Source of the DNA: Planctomycetota bacterium
Lineage (GTDB): Bacteria; Planctomycetota; Planctomycetia; Planctomycetales; Planctomycetaceae
Direction: 5' to 3'
Length of the DNA: 64,000 nucleotides
Assembly (NCBI GenBank): GCA_018242525.1
Contig: JAFEBS010000010.1
Location: 262,155 to 326,154 of the forward strand
Below, piece after piece: positions 1 through 8,609 of this stretch (the stretch's first letter is position 1; each line of letters starts with the position of its first letter). A program made the translations under genes and the position numbers. Below the pieces are notes generated by a model. The model searched no databases and was not told where the DNA came from. It saw only the letters and a list, made by a program, of their open reading frames with translations.

Positions 1-148
1 AGGGTTGCAGATGTAACTCGTTGGTAATCGTGCGTCGCTGGGTCGTCTGAAAAGCGGTTTCAAGACTGTATTTGCAGGAGCGAAGCCGCCAATGGAATGA
101 AGGCGTACGGGTTTGGAACTGCTTATCAATTGACTACGGGAGCGTAGC

Positions 149-1324
149 ATGTTTATCGGAAGGCTGTTACGGCAGCTCGCGTCTCGCGCATCGCTTGGCG
201 TTGCAGTTCTATTTGCCATGGCGATGATTTGTGATCTGTCCGCGCAATCCCTGTGCGCCGCAATGACGGTTGATGACATCCTAGATGGAATCAAATCGAA
301 CCGGGGATTGCTGCGGACGTACAAATGCCAACTCGCAGGGTCGCGATGGCGCGAACTGGAGGGGAAGTCCTATTCTGTGGATTTTTCATTGGTCCTGAAG
401 ACCGACCATGATCGGAATCTGTTTCTCGTTAACGTTGATCGGTTGAATCAAGACGAGGCGACCCTTGAGTTGGTGGATAACAGGCGCCGCATGATCTGGG
501 TGGGATCGGTGGAGGTCGCGGGGACAATTATCTACCGGCCTGAGAGCTCCATTTACAATCAGCAGAATGGGAAGCAGATCAATATCCAGCGCCCAGCATC
601 TAGGAGGCGACTATACGATATTCGCGCCGCTGGACTGCTGGAGCTGAGTGATTTCGATAAGTTCAGGACGCTTGAGCAAATGTGCGATGTAATCGCCACG
701 GCCAGCTCCGAAGGGCGTGTGAGTGTGATCGAAGACAACGGATCTGTCGAGTTGCATTGGAGGACGCGCGCTGTCGATGGGCTTGATGAAGTCGAGAGAG
801 TGATTGAGGTGAATCCAAAAGATGGGTATCTAGTGACGGCTGTTCGAGATCGTCTGCGCCACCTGTCGAGAACGGCCGAGGAGACACCGGGCGAATGGCA
901 GGCTTACCACAGTGAATCGACAGTCGAATGGAAGCAGATTGACGGTATCACCGTGCCGATCACCTGGAGTTTTCAGGAATTTGATTGCCAGTCAGAGATG
1001 CGCAAGCCGGTGGGCGGTCAAGTGATCGCGCTCACATGGACCGCAATAAACAACACGTTTGATTCTGATGAGTTCACCGTAGAGGCGCTGGATTCTCCCA
1101 AGGGTTCGCGATTAATCACGGATTCGACGGGAGGGACCAGTCGCATCCTTCAATTACCGTACGTTGATCAGGGTGTCGTGGAGAAGATTGAGGGACAACT
1201 GGCCAAGCCCGTCGATACCAAGAATGTAAAGGTGGCTCGCAATAATTGGCTGTTGGTCATCCTGAATGGCGTTATCGTCGCGATTCTGGGCTGCGTGGTA
1301 TTCATGCGGCGGAAAAAGGAATGA
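149..1324 (+). CDS. exported protein with C-terminal membrane anchor (LolA-like?)
   Basis: 391 residues. The start is preceded by GGGAG about 7 bases upstream. The N-terminus has two arginines followed by a hydrophobic stretch to about residue 38, consistent with a signal peptide or signal anchor. The middle (about 40-340) is soluble and beta-rich, resembling in general pattern the LolA/lipoprotein-sorting folds common in Planctomycetes; I infer this from pattern only. The C-terminus has one hydrophobic segment (about 366-384) followed by the basic tail MRRKKE, so the protein probably sits in the inner membrane with most of its mass outside the cytoplasm. The next gene is convergent. Function unknown. 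Confidence 0.75.
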   Translation: MFIGRLLRQLASRASLGVAVLFAMAMICDLSAQSLCAAMTVDDILDGIKSNRGLLRTYKCQLAGSRWRELEGKSYSVDFSLVLKTDHDRNLFLVNVDRLNQDEATLELVDNRRRMIWVGSVEVAGTIIYRPESSIYNQQNGKQINIQRPASRRRLYDIRAAGLLELSDFDKFRTLEQMCDVIATASSEGRVSVIEDNGSVELHWRTRAVDGLDEVERVIEVNPKDGYLVTAVRDRLRHLSRTAEETPGEWQAYHSESTVEWKQIDGITVPITWSFQEFDCQSEMRKPVGGQVIALTWTAINNTFDSDEFTVEALDSPKGSRLITDSTGGTSRILQLPYVDQGVVEKIEGQLAKPVDTKNVKVARNNWLLVILNGVIVAILGCVVFMRRKKE

Positions 1325-1540
1325 GTCCAATAATTCTGGATTTCAGGTCAAAGATGAACCATCAGGTTCTGGCACTGCGGAAGTTTGGACTTCGCCAGCA
1401 AATGACTCAGTTCTCACGTCCGCCCGTCCGGCTACTTCCAAAGTTCCGAAGTGCCTGACCCAATAATGATCCGTAGCCGACACAGGTGACGCATTGTCGC
1501 CGTCAAGTTCCCTTCGTCGCGCATGGCCATCCGTCACCGC

Positions 1541-4500
1541 TCATTTGCGATGCAGTCGCGGGTAACACCAGATGCTGTGGTCTCGACTTGCGCCGTCCAT
1601 GTCGTTGATCTTCAATTCGATCAGTTTTGTTCCACGAGGCAACTTGACGTCGATCGGAATGATCCCGGCTCGGGGACCTTCATAGATCCGCGTCGCGTCG
1701 GCCCAGACTTCATAGTTCGCGGAATGGCTGATGACGTTGTAGGCGATCGCTGTGAAGCGGGTCATCCCTTCAGGAACTCGATAGGAAACTGTTGACGCCG
1801 CGTGAGCGAACAGGAATTCATCACACGGCAGCGCATCGCGAAAATGGATGGGGATCGATTGCACCCAGGGACTCGGCTTGTTGTGGGCGACCTCTCCAAA
1901 TCCGGCAGTTCCCGATGCGACGACGAATCGCAGCGGTCCGGGAGCGTCGTCGAGCATTTTGTCTTTGACCTTCTCGGCGGTCATTGAATGAAACCGGGGA
2001 TAACACCAACTGGTCGTGGCTGGATTCGCGTCTTTCGCCGCTTCCGTCGTGAGTTCCAACAGGGACGACTTGGGCGGAATATCGACCTTCGCGACGGCGA
2101 TCGCGGTAATTCCGGATTCGTAGACCGGCTTCCCATCGATCAGGATGACATATTTCGATAACCGCGCCGCGTCGTTGTAGCCGATCGCCGAAAAGCTCTT
2201 TGCGCCCTTCGGAATCGCACACTTGATGCGCGAGGGCGCGTGTGCGCTGTAGAAGTCGTCACAGACTTTAAACTCGCGAGTGATCAGCGGCCAGTTATTC
2301 TCGACTAGCCCTGGTCCGTAAAACTCCAACGGAATCTGATTGGTAACGAATTGTCCAAAGCCAACCTTGACGGCGCTTGCCTGTTCGCCGACCAGACGCA
2401 CGAATCCGTCTTTCAAATCGTGATCGCGATCCGCATCCGTGATGGAGTCGCGCCGAATCGTGCCCGAATTCATTCGGACTCGCACTTTTTGGAACGTCAC
2501 GTCATTGTTCCACGCCCCGATCCACGGATGTTGAATCATGTTCGTGAGCCAATTCGATCCATCGGTATTCCGGAGCGACGTTTCAGCCCCTTCCCAGTGG
2601 ATGTAGTCCTTGACGTCGTCCCAGTCGATGTTGAAGCTCGCTTTGTCGCCCTCACGATGCACTCGAATGACGACTCGATGCCGTTGACCATTCGAGATCG
2701 GCGCCGGACGACGCTCGCCAAACTCTTTCTCATCGACAAACGAAACATGCGACACCGTGCCGGTATCAGTCCCCAGCAGCAGACGTATCGTGTGGATCCC
2801 CACCGGAAAGTAAACCGCGACCGCCTCCTCACCCTTGGCGCGAGTGAACTCGACCTCCATTTCATAATCGCCGTCGATGATCGCAGGGAGTGGAAAACGC
2901 ATGGCTGGTGCTGACTTCATCCTGATCCCGCTGCGTGTCGCTGGTCCTTCGATGTTGTCATTCCAGTTGATGCCGCGCGGTGCCCACTCCACGTCGGCGG
3001 CCCAGTCGAGCAGATCGGTCCACTCACCCAGCTTCGCGGCAGGTGCAGGTTGCCGGGAAACAGGCGGCGTGGATGGTGCAGTCGCCGGCAGGCTCGTGTC
3101 GGGTGTCGTGACTGTTGTTTCGACGCTTGCTGCGATCGTGGCGAATGGCACGTCCTGCTGCGGCGTCGCCGGGAACACTCCCGAAAAGCTCTTTGACATT
3201 TGATCGGCTTCGGAACTGTTCAGCGGTTTCAGTTCCAGATCGCGGAACGCGAAGCCGGATTCCCAGCTTCCAAGAAACAAATGAGTCCGATCGTCTTCCG
3301 AGTCATTGGGGGGAATCATTTCGTTCAGCATCGACAACCGGCGAGCGTCGCCGTGCCAACGGATGACTTCCTTGTCACCGCACGTGACGACAATCGTGTC
3401 GGGGAGCACAGTGCAGCGCACGGGAACTCGCTGGTTTGGCGGCAGCAGCGGGGTCTTGTAATTGCGACGGACGAGATTCGCATCCTCGAAGTACCGTTTG
3501 CCATCGAGCAGATCGATCCCGGCGTTGTGCATCTCGTCGGCATCAATCACGATGCAACACGGATACCCGTCCACGAGCAGCCCCAGATTCAGTTGCCGGT
3601 TCCCCTCGATGCGTTCCACCATTGCGGACAGGACGTAGCTCTTCGGAACCGGCACGGGGATGTTGAATCGCGACGCGGCTTTCGTCCGGCAAGTCAACGC
3701 GTCGCCTTCCAGAGTCCAATCACCGAGTCGAGCATCGCGATCCGCGTTAATGATCGAGAGCAGCTTCCCGTCGACTCCCAATGGTTCAACCGGAGGAAAG
3801 CTTGTCGGAGGGAGTTGTTCCAATTCCAGCTTTTCAAATCGAAAGCTTTGCTTCCAACTGCCAAGCGACAGTCTGCGGCCCGGTGTGGCCCACGGGACCT
3901 GGACCGACAACCGGTCCGGGTTACCCTTCCAGTCAAACAGGGTCATCCCTTCGCGGGTGACTTTCAGTCCTGTTTTCGTGAGGAGGAAGACAATCTCCTG
4001 CGTGGCACCGGAGGGAATTACGGGACCGCCGCGATAATAGATCGCCGTTTGCCCGTAGTCGCAATAAACGCCACTGAGCGTCGAGCCACGAGAATCTATC
4101 GAGATGTCGGCTTTCGAGTTCCCGAGCGGAAGCCCCATGTTCAAGACCTCATTCTTGAACTCGCCACCCGCCATGCGTGTCACGCGCATGGTGAGCTTGT
4201 ATTCGTCGGGAACCTGAAACGGAACTGCGAGCTTGTTCCATTCCGCGTCACCCCGGCACGTGAGTGCGGTTCCTTCGCGTTCCCAAGTTCCGCCGAAGGC
4301 ATCACGTGCCGGATCGATGCGGGTCAGCAGATCCACCGGCTTGCCAATCGAATACGGAGGATGATCTGGAGGCTTCGGCGCTGGCAATGGCGGGCCAAGT
4401 TTGATGTCGCGAAACTTTAAATGCGAAATCGATCCGAGGTAAAATCGCCTCGCGTCGGGAAGTGCCCAGTCACCGGGAAGTGACAACCGCCGAATGTCAC

Positions 4501-6106
4501 CACGCCAGTCGATCAGGGTTTTCCCGTCGGCGTCCATCCGGATTCCGGTCCCGGTCACGGTGCAGGCAATTCGCGTGGGAACCCCGGGTTTCAGCAACGG
4601 TACGGCGAGTCGCGACTCATTCTTGTCAAATGGTCGTCCATCGATCATGTCGAGTCCTGTCCCGTGGCGGGTCCATGCGAATTGGAAACACGAAGTGCCT
4701 GCAATCAGCCCAATCGTGAGCACGTAGTCACCCTGGTTTTCGGGTGGCAACTCGACGGTGGCCGACACTGTGTATTCCTCCGGGATCACAGTCGGCAGAT
4801 AGATCGTTCCCCGGCCTTCCGGACTGTTCAACGCATTCTTGCTGATCGCCCAGATCCCTCGCCCGGCGTCACGTTCTGAATCCATCAGCGGCAGAACATC
4901 GACTTCACGATCAAGTCGAGCAGGGCGCGACAGAGGCACTTCGGGCTTGATCGGTGTCAGCGTCGCCGATTCGATGACGTACTTGGAATGGGCCGTGATG
5001 ACGAACGGCGATTCGCGGCTGGCGAGTCCCGCGAGGCCGTACAGATGAAGCCTTTGGGGGTCCCCGTGCCAGTCGACGATCGTCTTACCGTCGAATGTCA
5101 CATGGAGATGGCCCGAATGAATGGTGAGTACTATGTGGCCCAGCGTCTGGTCCACGAACAACTTGCCGCGTCGTGTTGTGCAGTTGTCGATCGGTTCGCG
5201 ACCGTCGACGTACAGACCGCTGGCCGTCGAATTCCATCCGTCGAACGCCAGCATTCCCTGGCGACCCGCCATCATGAATCCGATGAACAGCGTGTCATTT
5301 CCTTCCAGCCGACGGACGTCGAATTTGAGCTGGTAGTCATCCGGCAATCTGGTCGGCAGTTGGAGGTTCGCCAACGGATCGCCGATCAGTGCCGAATTCG
5401 TCTGTTGCCACTTTCCTGTAACGACATCCCGGGAAAGATCGACCAGCTTCAGCAGATCGACCGGTTGACCGGCAGGTTCCGTGACGAGTTTTGTATCCGC
5501 CCACAGCATGGAACCCGCCGGATCATTCGCCGACCTCGTGGATTCGGTCGCCACTTCGTCGGCGGGAACCTTCTCGGGTGTGGTCACGGCCACGGTGTTC
5601 AGATTCTGAGGGGTCTCGACCGGCCGCTGGCGGCGTCCGCTGAGGGCGAACACGAACAGCAAGATACAGACGGCAGCGGCGATTCCACCGCCAATCATCA
5701 ATTGAGGGGCCAGGCCTGTCGACGGGGATTTGCCGGACTTGTTCTTTCGCTTGCGCCGACTGGTCCCCAGGCCCGGATCCGTGTCGGACATCGGCAGATC
5801 GGGAAAGTCCGGCGTTGGTTCCGGTTCCGGCGGTGCCAGTTCCGTCCGCAGCTTTGCATCGTAGGCAGACTTCGTCGCCGGTTTGAGCAGACACAGCCGC
5901 GCCGAGGCCAACTCATTCAAGATTCGAGCCGCAGCGGCGGCATGTTCCCCCGACTGGTACTGCCGCACAAAACTCATTTGCCGTTCGGCCGCACCTTCGA
6001 TCACGTCGAGATCACTCTCGAACAGTTCGAGGGCAAGCAATCGATAGTGATTCGGCGGCTGATCCTTTGGCGGAATTCCCAGCCACTTGCGATAGGGGTC
6101 AAACAT
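1541..6106 (-). CDS. giant one-TM protein: J-like N-domain, five repeats, two NPCBM-like domains
   Basis: 1521 residues from the chosen start. The frame is open about 100 codons further upstream, but that part is low-complexity and MFDPYRKWLGI is the usual beginning of this planctomycete domain. Residues 1-95 form a cytoplasmic helical domain that includes the phrase NHYRLLALELFE. A basic, proline-rich linker leads to one TM helix (about 135-157). Outside follow four similar units of about 150-170 residues, each built on a 'D..RD...G.W' start and an 'F/IDW.G(D/N)..RL' end, plus a fifth divergent unit; these look like concanavalin/LamG-type sandwiches. Two C-terminal units of about 130 residues, each with 'C..F..AH..S...(C/Y).(I/V)P.G...F.AI.YN' and ending near 'WCYPR.H', resemble NPCBM carbohydrate-binding modules. 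Inferred role: glycan or cell-surface binding; no catalytic site seen. It is divergent from the WGR gene with 298 bases between. Confidence 0.8.
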   Translation of the reverse strand: MFDPYRKWLGIPPKDQPPNHYRLLALELFESDLDVIEGAAERQMSFVRQYQSGEHAAAAARILNELASARLCLLKPATKSAYDAKLRTELAPPEPEPTPDFPDLPMSDTDPGLGTSRRKRKNKSGKSPSTGLAPQLMIGGGIAAAVCILLFVFALSGRRQRPVETPQNLNTVAVTTPEKVPADEVATESTRSANDPAGSMLWADTKLVTEPAGQPVDLLKLVDLSRDVVTGKWQQTNSALIGDPLANLQLPTRLPDDYQLKFDVRRLEGNDTLFIGFMMAGRQGMLAFDGWNSTASGLYVDGREPIDNCTTRRGKLFVDQTLGHIVLTIHSGHLHVTFDGKTIVDWHGDPQRLHLYGLAGLASRESPFVITAHSKYVIESATLTPIKPEVPLSRPARLDREVDVLPLMDSERDAGRGIWAISKNALNSPEGRGTIYLPTVIPEEYTVSATVELPPENQGDYVLTIGLIAGTSCFQFAWTRHGTGLDMIDGRPFDKNESRLAVPLLKPGVPTRIACTVTGTGIRMDADGKTLIDWRGDIRRLSLPGDWALPDARRFYLGSISHLKFRDIKLGPPLPAPKPPDHPPYSIGKPVDLLTRIDPARDAFGGTWEREGTALTCRGDAEWNKLAVPFQVPDEYKLTMRVTRMAGGEFKNEVLNMGLPLGNSKADISIDSRGSTLSGVYCDYGQTAIYYRGGPVIPSGATQEIVFLLTKTGLKVTREGMTLFDWKGNPDRLSVQVPWATPGRRLSLGSWKQSFRFEKLELEQLPPTSFPPVEPLGVDGKLLSIINADRDARLGDWTLEGDALTCRTKAASRFNIPVPVPKSYVLSAMVERIEGNRQLNLGLLVDGYPCCIVIDADEMHNAGIDLLDGKRYFEDANLVRRNYKTPLLPPNQRVPVRCTVLPDTIVVTCGDKEVIRWHGDARRLSMLNEMIPPNDSEDDRTHLFLGSWESGFAFRDLELKPLNSSEADQMSKSFSGVFPATPQQDVPFATIAASVETTVTTPDTSLPATAPSTPPVSRQPAPAAKLGEWTDLLDWAADVEWAPRGINWNDNIEGPATRSGIRMKSAPAMRFPLPAIIDGDYEMEVEFTRAKGEEAVAVYFPVGIHTIRLLLGTDTGTVSHVSFVDEKEFGERRPAPISNGQRHRVVIRVHREGDKASFNIDWDDVKDYIHWEGAETSLRNTDGSNWLTNMIQHPWIGAWNNDVTFQKVRVRMNSGTIRRDSITDADRDHDLKDGFVRLVGEQASAVKVGFGQFVTNQIPLEFYGPGLVENNWPLITREFKVCDDFYSAHAPSRIKCAIPKGAKSFSAIGYNDAARLSKYVILIDGKPVYESGITAIAVAKVDIPPKSSLLELTTEAAKDANPATTSWCYPRFHSMTAEKVKDKMLDDAPGPLRFVVASGTAGFGEVAHNKPSPWVQSIPIHFRDALPCDEFLFAHAASTVSYRVPEGMTRFTAIAYNVISHSANYEVWADATRIYEGPRAGIIPIDVKLPRGTKLIELKINDMDGASRDHSIWCYPRLHRK

Positions 6107-6404
6107 AGATGGGCCTGAAGAATTGAAACCTGCATCAACGTCCGGCGTTGGCTCGGGCGATTTTATCCACTTCGCGTCTGCATGGGGAGAGCCCCGCGGA
6201 AGGAAGCGGCGGATGGTGGCCAATTCCCTGTCCATCAGGGCGCATTGAAACGCTCGATCCCGTCCAACCGACCCGGTATGCTGCGGAGCCGGTATCCGTT
6301 GGAGTGGCAAGGGAATGCTGAAACCGACGGACGTTTGATTGTCTGCTGACGAGGCGCGAGAGGACGCTAATCGTATCGTATAACCGATCGCATCAGGGGG
6401 GATC

Positions 6405-8249
6405 ATGTCCGCATCGAGACGGTTCTATTTTGACGATGGCCGGTCACGGAAGCGATGGCATGTACAGGCACAAGGCAAGTCACAGGTTGTGCATTACGGG
6501 CGGCTGGGCGGATCGCTCCGTGAATCGAAAAAGGCATTCAAGTCTCCCGCCGAGGCGACGGAACAGACGGAAAAGCTGATCGCAACAAAGAAACGCGAGG
6601 GCTATCTCGAGATCAATCCTGCACGGTTGGAAATCAAACGGCTGCCGGGAATACGTGCTGCCACAGAGGAGCAGATCAAGGCTCTCGAAAAGCGAATCGG
6701 ATGCGGACTTTCGGAAGAGTATCGTCAGTTTCTGAGGACACAAAACGGCGGACATCCGAATCCCGATTGTGTCGCAGTGGTTGGCGTGGAAGGCATTGAC
6801 AATGTGGGTGTCGGGGCGCTCTTTCATCTCCAGCCTTCAAAACCTGGTGGCGATGAATTGATGTCTCAGTTGGAGAGTGCCGGGAAACTCCTTCCTCCCG
6901 GGCATTTGCCCATCGCCGGGAGTTCTGACCTCTTTACATTGTCGCTGAAACCGAAGACGTTCGGTTCGGTGTTCTGGTTTTTTCATGAGACAGATGAGCT
7001 TGACGACGATGGGAATTTCCTCGAATCCGCAGGGTATCTGCTGGCCGGTTCGTTCGACGAATTCCTCACGCGGATCGCGCTTCCGTTCGGCGACACTGAG
7101 GAGCTTGAGTCGGCCCCATCGGCTTCGGCCGGTGGGATGGCCCAGAAGACGCCGAAAGCCACCATCCGTCGATTGCTGGCACTCATCAAGCATGATCACA
7201 CGCCGGAAAAGGTTCAGGAGATCGAACACGTTGTCACTGAGTTGGGTGATCTGAGCGGAATCCAGGATGGGCAGTGGCCCTTTATCAATATCGACAGCCC
7301 TCAAGTTCTGCGCTGCTTGTTGAATGCCGGCTTGAATCCGGAGATCAACGACAACTACCAGCAATCTCTCCTCTGGCAGTGCGCGGGGAACCGGGAATGC
7401 ATCGACTTGCTCGTCAAGCACGGCGTCAACATTCATCGCCGCAGCGGTTCGGAAGCTGAGACCGCATTGATGCGGGCCATCTATGTCGAAAACATCCCCG
7501 CCGTGAAGCGACTGGTGCAACTGGGAGCAAATCCGACACTCCGGCTCAGTTGGCCCATCGAAGACAAACTCGAAGAGAACGCGAAGCTGCGGAAAGTCGT
7601 CGAGAAAGCTCGTGCCGACTGGCGAAGTCACAAAGAACAGAGAAAAGAGACTCCGCAGGCCGTGCTGAAGCCAAAACATGCGACGGGTGAGAAGAAACAA
7701 AAAAAGCCGAAACCGACTCTGAAGCGACTGCTTCAATTGTTAAAGCACGATTATATCCCTGAAGAGTTCGACGGGATCGAAGAGATTGAGGAGGTCATCA
7801 CAGAGTTGGGAGATGTGAGCGGAATTCAGGACGGTCAGTGGCCAACGATTGATCGGTTTGAAGAACCGCGTTTGTTGCGCAGTCTGCTGGCGGCAGGGCT
7901 GAATCCAGAGATCACCGCCAAGGACGGGAGTTCGCTGCTCAGTCAATGCGTGATGAGCCCCGAATGCATCGATCTGTTGATCAAACAGGGCGTTACTGTT
8001 GATCGCCCTGATCGGGGTGGCGAGACCGCGTTGATGCGAGCCACTTACATGGGGGACGAAGAGTGCGTCAAACGACTGTTGGCCGCAGGCGCGGATCCCA
8101 CTTTGGAATTCAGCTCGTTTGCCAAAGTGATGCTGAACATGAAAGTGAAGATGAAGGCGTTCATCGAGGCTGCGCGGGACGAATGGAAGCAGAACCGGGG
8201 GAAAAGGAAATCGTCAAAGTCCGTAGCACAGAATTCCCATCGCCAGTGA
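6405..8249 (+). CDS. WGR - SMI1/KNR4 (SUKH) - ankyrin repeat protein
   Basis: 614 residues, with AGGGGGG five bases before the ATG. Residues 1-72 are a WGR domain (FYFDDGRSRKRWHV, then VHYGRLG). WGR domains bind nucleic acid or regulate partners in PARPs and in bacterial MolR-type proteins. Residues about 82-225 are a SMI1/KNR4 (SUKH) domain (TEEQIKALEKRIGCGLSEEY, QFLRTQNGG). SUKH proteins are frequent immunity proteins in contact-dependent and polymorphic-toxin systems. Residues about 251-410 and 430-600 are two copies of one ankyrin module: both contain 'KHD..PE', 'VTELGD(L/V)SGIQDGQWP', 'ECIDLL(V/I)K.GV' and 'ETALMRA'. No signal peptide, so probably cytoplasmic. The 3' end overlaps the convergent small gene by 36 bases. 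Function unknown; a regulatory or immunity role is inference. Confidence 0.85.
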   Translation: MSASRRFYFDDGRSRKRWHVQAQGKSQVVHYGRLGGSLRESKKAFKSPAEATEQTEKLIATKKREGYLEINPARLEIKRLPGIRAATEEQIKALEKRIGCGLSEEYRQFLRTQNGGHPNPDCVAVVGVEGIDNVGVGALFHLQPSKPGGDELMSQLESAGKLLPPGHLPIAGSSDLFTLSLKPKTFGSVFWFFHETDELDDDGNFLESAGYLLAGSFDEFLTRIALPFGDTEELESAPSASAGGMAQKTPKATIRRLLALIKHDHTPEKVQEIEHVVTELGDLSGIQDGQWPFINIDSPQVLRCLLNAGLNPEINDNYQQSLLWQCAGNRECIDLLVKHGVNIHRRSGSEAETALMRAIYVENIPAVKRLVQLGANPTLRLSWPIEDKLEENAKLRKVVEKARADWRSHKEQRKETPQAVLKPKHATGEKKQKKPKPTLKRLLQLLKHDYIPEEFDGIEEIEEVITELGDVSGIQDGQWPTIDRFEEPRLLRSLLAAGLNPEITAKDGSSLLSQCVMSPECIDLLIKQGVTVDRPDRGGETALMRATYMGDEECVKRLLAAGADPTLEFSSFAKVMLNMKVKMKAFIEAARDEWKQNRGKRKSSKSVAQNSHRQ

Positions 8250-8609
8250 GGAGCAAGCGTCAAATGACTCGCCACGCTGCGGGTGCACCGAGAAGTGAAG
8301 AGCCCCGAGACTCAGTGACAAGATTTCGGGGTTGTAGAACGACGAGTACTTGGAAAGGGCCTCGTTCCGAGCCTCTATCAAAGCCTGTTCGAGCCACGAA
8401 TCATTCGTTAGGACTCGTAGCGCGTACGTGCGAACCGCAACAGAGGGCTCAGCGGACCCGTCATACGTCAGAAAGAAGTCGCGAGTGCCGTGATGCCCAC
8501 ACCATGCCTCCCATTCGGACGACCACGTCAGCAGCCCGAGTGCCGAATCCTGGATGGATTTGACCGGTAGCTCGGCACGCCGAAAGATGCGCTTTATCGT
8601 GTCGAACAT
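8214..8609 (-). CDS. small unknown protein coupled to the DUF1501 gene
   Basis: 131 residues. The start overlaps the stop of the upstream DUF1501 gene as TGATG, which indicates translational coupling and is the main reason to accept the ORF. The protein has no signal peptide or TM segment; it begins MFDTIKRIFRRAELPV and has aromatic residues throughout (LTWSSEWEAWCGHH) and a helical acidic C-terminal half. The last 12 codons lie antisense to the end of the WGR gene, so the C-terminus could be altered or truncated. I do not recognise the family. Confidence 0.55.
   Translation of the reverse strand: MFDTIKRIFRRAELPVKSIQDSALGLLTWSSEWEAWCGHHGTRDFFLTYDGSAEPSVAVRTYALRVLTNDSWLEQALIEARNEALSKYSSFYNPEILSLSLGALHFSVHPQRGESFDACSSLAMGILCYGL

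Noticed and set aside
3200..6118. Long plus-strand ORFs (406 and 376 codons)
   Set aside because: Antisense to the giant five-repeat protein, which has clear repeats; shadows of its codon bias.
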